From: Mucilaginibacter sp. PAMB04168
Lineage (GTDB): Bacteria; Bacteroidota; Bacteroidia; Sphingobacteriales; Sphingobacteriaceae
Assembly: GCF_039634365.2 (NCBI RefSeq)
Contig: NZ_CP155079.2
Span: 3,720,001-3,784,000, forward strand
Direction: 5' to 3'
Length of the DNA: 64,000 bases
Part shown: one piece after another, positions 8,291-16,950 of the stretch
Layout: each line of letters starts with the position of its first letter
How positions within the stretch are numbered: the stretch's first letter is position 1
The notes under the pieces: generated by a model
The model's input: the letters and a program-made list of their open reading frames with translations, nothing else
Databases searched by the model: none
Told to the model about the DNA's origin: nothing
Made by a program: the position numbers and the translations under genes

Positions 8291-9301
8291 ATGAGGGTTG
8301 CCGTTTTATCACCCGTTGCATGGCGCACACCGCCAAGGCATTATGGGCCATGGGAACAAGTAGCCTCTAACATAGCCGAGGGACTGGTAGCAAAAGGCGT
8401 GGAAGTCACCTTATTTGCAACCGGCGATTCTATAACTGCAGGCAAACTTGATGCTGTTTGTTCTACAGGTTACGAGGAAGACCGTAACCAGGACGCCAAG
8501 GTGCTTGAGTGCCTGCACATCAGTAACCTGATGGAAAAGGCCGGGCAATTTGATTTAATACACAACAACTTTGACTTTTTGCCACTAACCTACTCCAGGC
8601 TTATTAAAACACCGGTGATAACCACCATACACGGTTTTTCATCACAGCGTATTATACCGGTTTATAAAAAGTACAACGCTACGTCACATTACGTATCTAT
8701 AAGTAATGCCGACCGTAGCCCTGAATTGAATTATTTGGCTACAGTTTATAACGGATTGAATACAGCAGACTTTGCCTTTAGCCCAAAGGCAGAAGATTAC
8801 CTGCTGTATTTTGGCCGTATACACCATGACAAAGGCACCGCCGAGGCAATTGAAATAGCGCTTAAAAGCAATAGAAAACTTTTGATAGCGGGCATTATAC
8901 AAGATGCCGGGTATTATCGTGAAAAAGTAGAACCATTTATTGATAATGAGCAGATTGTGTACGTGGGCCACGCCGGACCAGAAGAACGCAATGCGCTTTT
9001 AGGTAAAGCGGCTGCACTGTTACATCCCATTAATTTTAACGAACCGTTTGGTATGAGCGTGGCCGAAGCGATGCTTTGTGGTACACCAGTCATAGCTTTC
9101 AGCAAAGGGTCGATGCCTGAACTAATTAAACACGAACAAACCGGCTTTTTAGTAAATACTACAGATGAAGCTGTGAAAGCCGTATCAAACCTTAACACCA
9201 TTAACCGGCAAGATTGCAGGGATTGGGCAGGTGATCAGTTCTCGAGTGAGAAAATGGTAAACGATTACTATAGCCTGTATGAGAAGATTTTGCACGTGTA
9301 G
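8291..9301 (+). CDS. GT4 family glycosyltransferase
   Basis: 336 residues with GT-B architecture. The N-terminal acceptor domain (MRVAVLSPVAWRTPPRHYGP, with Gly/Pro-rich first loop) precedes a donor domain containing YLLYFGRIHHDKGTAEAIEI and the E-x7-E element EPFGMSVAEAMLCGTPVIAF. Such enzymes transfer a sugar from a nucleotide donor with retention of configuration. The ATG immediately follows the TAA of the upstream GT4 fusion gene, so the pair forms one operon, and it ends at two hairpins shared with the convergent GH130 gene. Confidence 0.88.
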   Translation: MRVAVLSPVAWRTPPRHYGPWEQVASNIAEGLVAKGVEVTLFATGDSITAGKLDAVCSTGYEEDRNQDAKVLECLHISNLMEKAGQFDLIHNNFDFLPLTYSRLIKTPVITTIHGFSSQRIIPVYKKYNATSHYVSISNADRSPELNYLATVYNGLNTADFAFSPKAEDYLLYFGRIHHDKGTAEAIEIALKSNRKLLIAGIIQDAGYYREKVEPFIDNEQIVYVGHAGPEERNALLGKAAALLHPINFNEPFGMSVAEAMLCGTPVIAFSKGSMPELIKHEQTGFLVNTTDEAVKAVSNLNTINRQDCRDWAGDQFSSEKMVNDYYSLYEKILHV

Positions 9302-9321
9302 CGCGTGACTTCTTGGTATCC

Positions 9322-9357
9322 AAAAATAAAGCCCGCCATTGGCAGGCTTTTATTTTT
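9322..9357 (+). terminator. Terminator of the GT4 operon
   Basis: Stem AAATAAAGCC / GGCTTTTATTT with inner GCC-ATT-GGC, followed by a T tract. It lies 21 bases after the second GT4 stop. Confidence 0.75.
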
Positions 9358-9388
9358 AACACTAGTCCGCAGAATTCGCAATTGTACA

Positions 9389-9428
9389 AAAGCAGAAAGG
9401 CTAACCTAATGGTTAGCCTTTCTGCTTT
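9389..9428. terminator. Bidirectional terminator between GT4 operon and GH130 gene
   Basis: Perfect 18-bp inverted repeat (9389-9406 and 9411-9428) with a 4-base loop and A/T-rich ends, placed 14 bases beyond the minus-strand GH130 stop. It can terminate both converging transcripts. Confidence 0.88.
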
Positions 9429-9442
9429 ATCAATGATGTGAA

Positions 9443-10909
9443 TTATACACCATCCTCTTTTAGCTTGTTCAGCAATGTTTTCAAATCTACCTCAGCAAAT
9501 GATGAGGAATAATCAGATAAGCCGTAAGGAATAATTAGTTTATCGTTATGAACTATTGAACCGCACGAATAAATAACGTTAGGAACATAACCTTCACGCT
9601 CATCGTTGTTAGGCGTCAGTAGTGGTTCCTTAAGGCGGCCAATCTCTATTGCCGGATCATCCAGTTTAAGTAGGCTGGCACCTAAAACATATTTACGCAT
9701 AGGACCTACGCCGTGGGTAATCACCAGCCAACCGTCCTCTGTCTCAATAGGCGAACCGCAGTTACCTATCTGGATAAACTCCCAGCTAAACTTAGGCTTT
9801 TGCAATACCTCTGGCTTTTCCCAGATGTTTATTTTATCTGAGTACATAATGTAATTGTTGCAGCCATCAATACGCGACATCATAACATACTTACCGTTTA
9901 TTTTACGCGGAAACAGCGCCAGATTTTTATTTTGTGCGCCTGCACCATAAAGCGGCATGATACGGAAGTTTATAAAATCGTTGGTTTGCAACAATTTTGG
10001 CATAATCAGCGCCCCATCATAAGCGGTGTAAGTGGCATAGTACGACCAGCTCCCATCATCGTTTATAAACTTTACAAAACGGGCGTCTTCAATACCCTTA
10101 CGTTCATACTCCGAAATAGGGAAGATAACGCGGTCGGATATATCGGTATCCAGTGAGAAAACGATCTCATAATAAGAATCGGCCAGCCAAAGCACTTTAT
10201 CATACTCCAGTTTGCGCATATCATCATGCTGCAGGCTTTGCGAATCCTGAATTAAGCGGCGCAAATTAGTGTACTCAAAATGATGATCCAGCTTTTCTTC
10301 GAGCTCCTTCAGTACATCAACATTAATTTGCGTTGTAGTAGCCTTTTCGAAAAACAGCTTTTTATTGTAAACCGCATTACGAACAATCTCGGCCTCATCA
10401 ATATAATTACCAGCTGGCATCACGGTAATATTATTGTTTTTATCAAAAAGTGCGCGGCGGAAAGTAATGGACGAAATATGGCCCTCACCTACTGCCCTAA
10501 AACTAATAATTACCCGACGCTCACCTGCTTCCAAATCACTTTGGTCGGGGTCTTCAATAATAGATGGGTTAAAAAATGCTGCCGACTCAATAGAATACTC
10601 ATGCGTAAAGTACGAGCCTATCAATAACTTACGGTATACGCTTAACGAGTCGAAATCGATTTCCAACTCGGTAAACAGGTGCTTGAGCTTGGCACAATGC
10701 CGGTTAAGCACACGGGTTATGTTACGGTGACGACTGGAATACTCTTGCAGCAGCGGAGAGATGAGGCTAAACACCCTTTCTTCATCCACCTCCATTACAC
10801 GTTGTATTACATCTTTTGAACGTTCGTTACCATTAAAAAAGAATCGGGCAATAACACGCTTCGGATCAGGATTTACTTTAACAGCCTTACGCTCGATGGA
10901 AAGTCTCAT
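9443..10909 (-). CDS. GH130-family glycoside phosphorylase/hydrolase (beta-mannoside-type)
   Basis: 488 residues. A helical N-terminal extension of about 140 residues precedes a five-bladed beta-propeller typical of GH130. Visible family signatures are GIEDARF (aligned with the EDPR motif carrying the catalytic Asp), FPRKINGKYVMMSRID, GNCGSPIETEDGWLVITHGV and REGYVPNVIYSCG. Known GH130 enzymes phosphorolyse or hydrolyse beta-1,4- or beta-1,2-linked mannosides; whether this one binds phosphate cannot be read with certainty. No signal peptide is present, so it acts in the cytoplasm. It converges on two GT4 genes, suggesting synthesis and turnover of the same compound. Confidence 0.85.
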   Translation of the reverse strand: MRLSIERKAVKVNPDPKRVIARFFFNGNERSKDVIQRVMEVDEERVFSLISPLLQEYSSRHRNITRVLNRHCAKLKHLFTELEIDFDSLSVYRKLLIGSYFTHEYSIESAAFFNPSIIEDPDQSDLEAGERRVIISFRAVGEGHISSITFRRALFDKNNNITVMPAGNYIDEAEIVRNAVYNKKLFFEKATTTQINVDVLKELEEKLDHHFEYTNLRRLIQDSQSLQHDDMRKLEYDKVLWLADSYYEIVFSLDTDISDRVIFPISEYERKGIEDARFVKFINDDGSWSYYATYTAYDGALIMPKLLQTNDFINFRIMPLYGAGAQNKNLALFPRKINGKYVMMSRIDGCNNYIMYSDKINIWEKPEVLQKPKFSWEFIQIGNCGSPIETEDGWLVITHGVGPMRKYVLGASLLKLDDPAIEIGRLKEPLLTPNNDEREGYVPNVIYSCGSIVHNDKLIIPYGLSDYSSSFAEVDLKTLLNKLKEDGV

Positions 10910-10961
10910 ATGGGGAATAATATATTATATCAGTAGTATATTGGCTAAAAACTTAACGCAA

Positions 10962-10969
10962 CAAATTTA
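10962..10969 (-). promoter_or_regulatory. Candidate -7 element of the GH130 promoter
   Basis: On the minus strand the bases read TAAATTTG, a perfect match to the Bacteroidetes -7 consensus TAnnTTTG, 53 bases upstream of the GH130 ATG. No TTG sits at the ideal 19-base distance, so the assignment is partial. Confidence 0.4.
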
Positions 10970-11078
10970 GTACCCGCTCTTAAAAAAAAGCTGGTTTAAC
11001 ATCTTATCTAAAGCAAATTATATTCACTATAGTTTTAGGTTTTTGAAATATTAGTGCTTACGCACTGGCGGTACACGT

Positions 11079-11999
11079 TCAAATCACCTTGTTACGCTTC
11101 ACCAGATAAGCTTTCAGCAAGTTATTATATCCTTCGTCAATATTAGCATCAACCAGCTCTACCTGGTATTGCGCACACTTCAGTTCGAGTTCATGCCGGT
11201 ATTGGTTAAGGGCCTGGCGATAGCTTTCGCGTACCCTGCCCGGATGCACCTTCACTTCCTGCCCGCTTTCCATATCTACAAAATGGTGTGGTCGGTTATC
11301 AAAGTCAAAATCAAGCTCGTGCCGACGGTCATTTACGTTGAATATGATTACCTCGTGTTTGTTGTATTTAAGGTGCTGCAATGCAGCAAACAGGTCCTGG
11401 CTTTTGCTGGCATCCATGCTGTTCTCTAGCATGTCGCTAAAAATTATAATCATGGAACGCTGATGCACATTCTCAGCAATGTGGTGTATTACATTGCTCA
11501 GATTGGTTTGCGTACCTTGCCTGGGCTGATTGTAAGCTTTCTCCAATTCCGCAAACAGGTAATACATATGTGTGGAGGTAGAACGGGCCGCGCTCAACCA
11601 GTCAATCCTGTCAGCAAACAAACCCAGCCCAAAGGCATCGCGCTGTTTTTTGAACAGGTACATTAACGAGGCAATGGCATATACTGAAAACTGCAGTTTG
11701 CTTAAACCTTTTTCCGGAAAATTCATAGATGATGAAGTATCTAGCAATAGGTAGCTACGCAGATTAGTTTCCTCCTCAAATTGTTTCACAAACAATTTAT
11801 CGGTTTTGGCAAAAAGTTTCCAATCAATATTCTTCACCGATTCGCCGCTGTTATACAAACGGTGTTCGGCAAACTCTACAGAAAAACCATGAAACGGACT
11901 TTGGTGTAAACCGGTAATGAAGCCCTCCACCACCTGGCGGGCCAGCAACTCGAGGTTGGCTAATTGACGGATCTCCTGATTATTATTTAGCTGGGCCAT
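11079..11999 (-). CDS. DUF58 domain-containing protein (von Willebrand A-like)
   Basis: 306 residues, soluble. It shows the DUF58 layout: an N-terminal FHGFSVEFAEHRLYNSGE segment, SVKNIDWKLFAKTDKLFVKQ, then a VWA-like fold with MIDAS-type motif LLLDTSSSM (DxSxS). In Bacteroidetes this gene usually belongs to the MoxR-DUF58-BatA/BatB aerotolerance-type cluster, where it may couple an AAA+ ATPase to membrane VWA proteins. Here it stands alone, with thioredoxin upstream behind a terminator, so the ATPase partner must be elsewhere. Confidence 0.88.
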   Translation of the reverse strand: MAQLNNNQEIRQLANLELLARQVVEGFITGLHQSPFHGFSVEFAEHRLYNSGESVKNIDWKLFAKTDKLFVKQFEEETNLRSYLLLDTSSSMNFPEKGLSKLQFSVYAIASLMYLFKKQRDAFGLGLFADRIDWLSAARSTSTHMYYLFAELEKAYNQPRQGTQTNLSNVIHHIAENVHQRSMIIIFSDMLENSMDASKSQDLFAALQHLKYNKHEVIIFNVNDRRHELDFDFDNRPHHFVDMESGQEVKVHPGRVRESYRQALNQYRHELELKCAQYQVELVDANIDEGYNNLLKAYLVKRNKVI

Positions 12000-12015
12000 T
12001 GCAACTAAAGTAAAT

Positions 12016-12052
12016 AAAAAAAGCGCTACCGCTTTAAGGTAACGCTTTTTTT
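12016..12052 (-). terminator. Terminator downstream of trxA
   Basis: 15-bp inverted repeat with one mismatch (12016-12030 and 12038-12052), A-rich and T-rich ends and a 7-base loop. It lies 20 bases past the trxA stop and 17 bases before the DUF58 start. Confidence 0.82.
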
Positions 12053-12071
12053 ATATGATTATAAACCGGGC

Positions 12072-12392
12072 TTAGGCCAGTTGTTTAGCCAGTTTATCGG
12101 TTAATACTGATTTAGGCACTGCACCAATTTGTTTATCTACGATCTCACCGTTTTTAAAGAACAGCAAGGCGGGGATATTACGGATGCCGAACTTCATGGA
12201 CACACCGGGGTTATTGTCTACGTTTACTTTTCCTACAATGGCCTGACCATCATATTCTTTAGCAATCTCTTCAACTACGGGGCCTACCATACGACAAGGA
12301 CCACACCACTCTGCCCAAAAGTCAACTAAAACTGGTTTATCTGATTTTAACACTAATTCTTCGAAGTTAGCGTCAGTAATTTCTACAGCCAT
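12072..12392 (-). CDS. trxA: Thioredoxin
   Basis: 106 residues, the usual length. The active site FWAEWCGPCRM has Cys30 and Cys33, and the cis-Pro segment GIRNIPALLFFKNGE follows. No signal peptide is present, so it is the cytoplasmic disulfide reductase, able to feed ribonucleotide reductase and peroxiredoxins such as the Bcp protein at 1814. It is a single-gene unit bounded by its own terminator, with a plausible promoter just upstream. Confidence 0.96.
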   Translation of the reverse strand: MAVEITDANFEELVLKSDKPVLVDFWAEWCGPCRMVGPVVEEIAKEYDGQAIVGKVNVDNNPGVSMKFGIRNIPALLFFKNGEIVDKQIGAVPKSVLTDKLAKQLA

Positions 12393-12415
12393 GATTTCTA
12401 TTGTTTATGTTTTAA

Positions 12416-12447
12416 CAAATATATAATAATCAAATAGCTTGCCACAA
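12416..12447 (-). promoter_or_regulatory. Candidate trxA promoter
   Basis: On the minus strand TATATTTG (12416-12423) matches TAnnTTTG exactly and a TTG lies at 12445-12447. The spacer is 21 rather than 19 bases, so this is a likely but imperfect Bacteroidetes promoter, 23 bases from the trxA ATG. Confidence 0.45.
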
Positions 12448-12565
12448 GTGATGCATGACAAAGTGACAAACAGATTATGTTCTTTAAAGCAGTTAGTATT
12501 TAAACAATTTAGGTACAGCCTAAGCACATATAGTTTAGCACGCCTAAAAGCCTAATAATAATTTG

Positions 12566-13123
12566 TTACTTCTTTAAGCTCCTGATTACCTTAGCCGGGT
12601 TGCCTACTGCTAAAGAGTCATCCGGAATATCTTTTGTAACAACCGAACCTGCGCCTACAACACAGCGATTCCCGATAGTAACACCCGGGCAAATAATAGC
12701 GCCGCCACCTATCCAGCAGTCATCACCTATGGTAACAGGTTCGGCATTCTCTTTACTCCGGCGAAACTCGGCATCCAGCGGGTGCGTAGCGGTATAAATT
12801 TGTACGCCCGGTGCACAAAACACGTTCGAGCCTAACTTCACCTCCATTACATCAAGCACTACGCAGTTAACGTTGAAGTACACATTCTCGCCACAAGTAA
12901 TATTATAACCATAATCGCAATGAAAGGGAGGTTCGATATAAAGGCTTGCCGGTGCATTGGGAATGAGTTTAGCCAAAATAGCTTTGGTTTTATCACTCAC
13001 TACATACTCGGTAACATTGAGCTGATGCAGCAGGCGCTTGCAGTCGGTACGTTCTTTTAAAAGTTGGGGATCATTGGCCAGGTAATACTCGCCCGACAGC
13101 ATTTTTTCTTTTTCGGTCTTCAT
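12566..13123 (-). CDS. Maltose/galactoside O-acetyltransferase family (left-handed beta-helix)
   Basis: 185 residues from the ATG at 13123; a TTG seven codons upstream is less likely. The N-terminal Mac domain begins MKTEKEKMLSGEYYLANDPQ. Hexapeptide repeats follow, with GDDCWIGGGAIICPGVTIGN and CVVGAGSVVTKDIPD, and a catalytic His lies in the YTATHPLDAEFR loop. Enzymes of this family acetylate the 6-OH of glucosides or galactosides using acetyl-CoA. A paralogue with the same layout is at 46970. No operon partner is evident. Confidence 0.9.
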   Translation of the reverse strand: MKTEKEKMLSGEYYLANDPQLLKERTDCKRLLHQLNVTEYVVSDKTKAILAKLIPNAPASLYIEPPFHCDYGYNITCGENVYFNVNCVVLDVMEVKLGSNVFCAPGVQIYTATHPLDAEFRRSKENAEPVTIGDDCWIGGGAIICPGVTIGNRCVVGAGSVVTKDIPDDSLAVGNPAKVIRSLKK

Positions 13124-13209
13124 AAAAATTTTGATAAGTACCAAAGGTCGCGCTCGTTAATTCCTAATACATCTGCACATCTATAACCGTACATTGCACT
13201 TTGTGATCG

Positions 13210-13506
13210 TTACCTCTTCTGCTCAATAACTTTAGCCACCAAAAAGTGCTTGCCGTCTTGCTGAGGGGCGTTTAGCAGCGCTTCGTCGTGCGTTATTTCT
13301 TGCTTTACCACATCCTCGCGCAAGGTATTTACCTCGTCGGTCATGTAAATCAGGGGCTCTACGTTTTCTGTATCAACCTCATTTAGCTTAGCCATAAAGT
13401 CCAGGATTTTGTTCATGTCGGTCATGAGTGTCTCGGTTTCTTGCTCATTCACTTCGAGCCTGGCCAGGTGAGCTATTTTGGCAACGGTATCTTTATCAAT
13501 TTGCAT
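13210..13506 (-). CDS. gatC: Asp-tRNA(Asn)/Glu-tRNA(Gln) amidotransferase subunit C
   Basis: 98 residues from ATG 13506; a TTG three codons further up lies inside the preceding gene. Typical GatC features are visible: N-terminal helix VAKIAHLARLEVNEQE, the central NVEPLIYMTDEVNTLREDVV and a C-terminal FLVAKVIE. It wraps around GatA and stabilises the GatAB complex that amidates mischarged tRNA. It overlaps the end of plsC by 11 bases, so the two are translated from one message. GatA and GatB are not in the window. Confidence 0.93.
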   Translation of the reverse strand: MQIDKDTVAKIAHLARLEVNEQETETLMTDMNKILDFMAKLNEVDTENVEPLIYMTDEVNTLREDVVKQEITHDEALLNAPQQDGKHFLVAKVIEQKR

Positions 13507-14233
13507 AGCTTTCAAATTTACGGTTTATTAAGGCATATACCTCATCGCGCAATGCATCAGCATCATCAACGGTAAGGTTAGCGGTTTCTATAGGTTTATG
13601 CACGTAAACATCACAAATACCCGGGCGGCTGCCCAGTTCCAAACCGGTGTCCCAAAGTACCTTCCAGGTGTTTAAGGATGTTACCGGTATAATGGGTACC
13701 TTATGCTCAATGGCCAGCCTGAATGGCCCGTTCTTAAACTCATGCAAACGGGGCGGGTAATCATCAGGTATTTTGCCCTCCGGAAAAATTACCATGCTCA
13801 TGCCTTGCTGCAAGCGCTCGGCCGCACTTTTAAACGCCCTGAACGATGACATCTTGCTGTCTCGGTTCACCGGTATATCAATGGTTTTAAAAAATATTTT
13901 GGTCACGAGGTTTTTCAGCAACTCTTCTTTACCAATAAAACAGAAGTTACTTTTGACCAGTATGCTCATGGCCGTAATATCCAGGTTGGAGGTGTGGTTT
14001 GAGCAAATGATGTAAGTTTTGCTCCAATCTAAAGGCTCCTCGAACCGGAACCGATAAAAAATACCGGCCATTGAGGAGCTGCATAAACCCCATATGCGGC
14101 GAAACACATTCATGGAGCCATAACGCTCCGGCTTACGCGAAAAGTAAAAGAGAAAGGGCCATAACAAAAAATAGAAAAAAGCCACGCCATAGCGGTAAAA
14201 ATGACTGTGTACTTTCCTCAATAGTTTTTTCAT
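13496..14233 (-). CDS. plsC: 1-acyl-sn-glycerol-3-phosphate acyltransferase (PlsC-like)
   Basis: 245 residues from ATG 14233 (a TTG start at 14242 is less likely). An N-terminal hydrophobic anchor (YGVAFFYFLLWPFLFYFS) is followed by the acyltransferase motif NHTSNLD (H-x4-D, block I), the motif FPEGKIPDDYPPRLHEFKNG (block III) and VPIIPVTSLN. It forms phosphatidic acid from lysophosphatidic acid at the inner membrane. It is divergent from trpS with only 40 bases between the starts, and overlaps gatC downstream. Confidence 0.88.
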   Translation of the reverse strand: MKKLLRKVHSHFYRYGVAFFYFLLWPFLFYFSRKPERYGSMNVFRRIWGLCSSSMAGIFYRFRFEEPLDWSKTYIICSNHTSNLDITAMSILVKSNFCFIGKEELLKNLVTKIFFKTIDIPVNRDSKMSSFRAFKSAAERLQQGMSMVIFPEGKIPDDYPPRLHEFKNGPFRLAIEHKVPIIPVTSLNTWKVLWDTGLELGSRPGICDVYVHKPIETANLTVDDADALRDEVYALINRKFESYAN

Positions 14234-14273
14234 CGATGCCAAAAATATAAAAATTCCTTACTTTCGCCCCATT

Positions 14274-15269
14274 ATGGAAACTGTTGTTAGTGGTATTCGT
14301 TCAACCGGTAAACTGCATTTGGGTAACTATTATGGTGCTATCCAGAATTTTATTAAAATGCAGCACGAATACAATTGCTATTTTTTTATTGCCGACTTAC
14401 ACTCACTCACCACACACCCTACCCCTGCCAACCTGCATGGCAACGTAAAACAGGTGTTGGTAGAGTACCTGGCCGCAGGCATCGACCCTGAACGCGCCAC
14501 TATATATGTACAAAGTGATGTACCCGAAGTAGCAGAGCTATACCTGTACCTTAACATGAACGCTTACCTGGGCGAGCTGGAACGAGCCACCTCATTTAAA
14601 GATAAGGTACGCGCCAACCCTGATAACGTTAACGCTGGTTTGCTTACCTATCCGGTGTTAATGGCAGCCGATATCATCATCCATAAAGCCACCAAAGTAC
14701 CTGTGGGTAAAGACCAGGAGCAACACTTGGAAATGGCCCGCACGTTTGGCAATCGTTTTAACCGTTTATATAACACCGAATATTTCCCCGAGCCTTACGC
14801 TTTTAACTACAGCAGCAACCTGGTCAAAATCCCCGGATTGGACGGTAAGGGCAAAATGGGCAAATCGGAAGGCGAAGGTAACGCTGTTTACTTGTCAGAC
14901 TCTCCGGAGGTGATTCGCAAAAAGGTAATGAAAGCTGTTACCGACGCCGGCCCAACTACCGAAAACCAGGAGAAGCCATCCGAAATTCAAAACCTATTCG
15001 ATCTCATGAAGGTGGTATCAACTACGGATACTTATGAGCATTTTGACGGCTTATACAATACGATGCAAATACGTTACGGTGATTTAAAAAAACAACTGGC
15101 CGAAGATATGATTATAGCCACAGCGCCCATTCGCGAAAAAATAAATGATATAGCCAATGACCAGGCCTACCTACGCCAGGTAGCCCGCTACGGCGCCGCT
15201 AAAGCCCGCGAAAGTGCGCAAAAAACTATTAGAGAGGTACGGGAAATAATAGGATTCAGAAACTTTTAA
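14274..15269 (+). CDS. trpS: Tryptophanyl-tRNA synthetase
   Basis: 331 residues, normal length. Class I signatures: the HIGH-equivalent in STGKLHLGNYYGAIQNF (residues 11-27) and the KMSKS-equivalent KMGKS at 194-198. The GDxxEH-like GKDQEQHLEM segment near 145-154 is typical of TrpRS. It charges tRNA(Trp). It is transcribed away from plsC; the short divergent region holds TACTTTCG, close to the -7 consensus, 14 bases before the ATG. Confidence 0.95.
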   Translation: METVVSGIRSTGKLHLGNYYGAIQNFIKMQHEYNCYFFIADLHSLTTHPTPANLHGNVKQVLVEYLAAGIDPERATIYVQSDVPEVAELYLYLNMNAYLGELERATSFKDKVRANPDNVNAGLLTYPVLMAADIIIHKATKVPVGKDQEQHLEMARTFGNRFNRLYNTEYFPEPYAFNYSSNLVKIPGLDGKGKMGKSEGEGNAVYLSDSPEVIRKKVMKAVTDAGPTTENQEKPSEIQNLFDLMKVVSTTDTYEHFDGLYNTMQIRYGDLKKQLAEDMIIATAPIREKINDIANDQAYLRQVARYGAAKARESAQKTIREVREIIGFRNF

Positions 15270-15392
15270 AGTTATTATTGAGCTGTTGGTTAATAGTTAT
15301 TAATTGCCGTATATAAAACCGCAACTATAAAATTAGCCGCTATCTCAATTATCCTGTTAACTTAGTAACACAATAACTATTAACTTTACCAA

Positions 15393-16007
15393 ATGCACAT
15401 TGCAATTGTTGGAAATATAGGTGCGGGTAAAACTACCCTTACCAGTTTATTAGCTAAAAATTACGGTTGGGAACCACAGTACGAGGCGGTAGATAACAAC
15501 CCCTATCTGGAAGATTTTTATAAGGATATGAAACGCTGGAGCTTTAACCTGCAAATATACTTCCTCAACAGCCGTTTCCGCCAGATTACTGATATACAGC
15601 AGAGCCAAAAAAATATTATCCAGGACCGTACCATTTATGAGGATGCCTACATCTTTGCCGAGAACCTGCACGATATGGACCTGATGGATACCCGCGATTA
15701 TGATAATTACCAATCCATTTTTGAGAATATTACATCATTCATAAACCCGCCCGACCTGCTGGTTTATCTAAAGGCCTCCATACCTAAATTGGTTAATAAT
15801 ATACACCGTCGTGGCCGCGAGTACGAAATTGGCATCCGGTTGGATTATTTATCTAAATTGAACGAAAAATACGAAAAATGGATATCCGGTTATAAGTTGG
15901 GCAAACTACTCATTGTAGATATGGATAACCTCGATTTTGCCAATAACACCGAAGACCTGGCCACAATTATTGAACGCATTGAAGGCGAAATAAACGGATT
16001 GTTTTAG
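15393..16007 (+). CDS. Deoxynucleoside kinase (deoxyadenosine/deoxyguanosine kinase family)
   Basis: 204 residues. P-loop GNIGAGKTT at 7-15, the substrate-binding YEAVDNNPYLEDFYKD, the DRT motif at 78-80 (IIQDRTIYEDAYIFA), and the LID-type segment IHRRGREYEIGI. This is the dCK/dGK-like family that phosphorylates salvage deoxynucleosides with ATP. It is flanked by trpS and kdsB in the same direction with gaps of 123 and 76 bases, so it may have its own promoter. Confidence 0.93.
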   Translation: MHIAIVGNIGAGKTTLTSLLAKNYGWEPQYEAVDNNPYLEDFYKDMKRWSFNLQIYFLNSRFRQITDIQQSQKNIIQDRTIYEDAYIFAENLHDMDLMDTRDYDNYQSIFENITSFINPPDLLVYLKASIPKLVNNIHRRGREYEIGIRLDYLSKLNEKYEKWISGYKLGKLLIVDMDNLDFANNTEDLATIIERIEGEINGLF

Positions 16008-16083
16008 CCTGATAGGTTGATCGGTGAGTGATTAAGCAGTTTTTAACTTCTTCTCAATTCAAACAACCAACAACTTTACTCAC

Positions 16084-16821
16084 ATGAAAATACTTGGCAT
16101 TATACCTGCACGTTATGCGTCTACCCGTTTTCCGGGTAAGCCACTGGTTGATATTACCGGCAAAGTAATGATACAACGGGTGTACGAGCAGTGTGTTAAA
16201 TGCGCAAGTTTGGATGAAGTTATTGTGGCTACCGATGATGTGCGCATCCTCAATCACATTCATGACTTTGGTGGCAAGGCAGTAATGACTTCTCCTGACC
16301 ATCAAAGTGGTACCGACCGTTGCGCCGAAGTAGCAGCTAATCATCCCGAATATGAGATCGTCATCAACATACAGGGCGATGAGCCCTATATCGATCCGGT
16401 ACAAATCAGTAAAGTAGCCGCCTGTTTTAACACTCCTGGTACACAAATAGCTACCCTAATTAAAAAGATTACGGTTGCTGCCGACCTGCATAACGCCAAC
16501 TCGCCGAAGGTAATTGTGAACAAGCTGGGAGACGCCATTTACTTCTCCCGCTCGGCGGTACCGCATATACGTGGTCAGGAGCCGGAACAGTGGTTTGAAC
16601 ATTTTGATTACTTCAAGCACATTGGTATTTACGGCTTCCGGTCGGAGGTGTTGCGGGCTGTAACACGTTTACCTGTTTCGTTATTAGAGAAAGCCGAAAG
16701 CCTGGAGCAATTACGCTGGATTGAGAACGGTTACCGCATTAAAGTAGCCGAAACGGAGCTAGAAACACAAGCGGTAGATACGCCTGAAGATTTGGAAAAG
16801 CTAAAACAGGCTACTAAATAA
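16084..16821 (+). CDS. kdsB: 3-deoxy-manno-octulosonate cytidylyltransferase (CMP-Kdo synthetase)
   Basis: 245 residues. N-terminal nucleotide-binding signature IIPARYASTRFPGKPLVDI, IVATDDVRILNHIHDFGGKA, NIQGDEPYIDP, and C-terminal SLEQLRWIENGYRIKV are all diagnostic of KdsB. It activates Kdo with CTP for lipid A-core assembly, consistent with a Gram-negative envelope. Length is typical. Confidence 0.95.
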   Translation: MKILGIIPARYASTRFPGKPLVDITGKVMIQRVYEQCVKCASLDEVIVATDDVRILNHIHDFGGKAVMTSPDHQSGTDRCAEVAANHPEYEIVINIQGDEPYIDPVQISKVAACFNTPGTQIATLIKKITVAADLHNANSPKVIVNKLGDAIYFSRSAVPHIRGQEPEQWFEHFDYFKHIGIYGFRSEVLRAVTRLPVSLLEKAESLEQLRWIENGYRIKVAETELETQAVDTPEDLEKLKQATK

Positions 16822-16914
16822 TTAGCTGTCATTACGAGTGCAGAAACATTGTACTCTTACTATCCATTTTGCTACACAAGTAAAAAAGTTTTCGCCTACA
16901 CCTTTTACTGTTGT

Positions 16915-16922
16915 TATATTTG
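16915..16922 (+). promoter_or_regulatory. Candidate -7 element (TATATTTG)
   Basis: Exact TAnnTTTG match 28 bases before the 16951 ATG. No TTG at the ideal distance; the nearest upstream T-rich stretch is weak. Confidence 0.4.
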
Positions 16923-16950
16923 ATTATAAGCAGCAGTAAGCCAACCGGTT

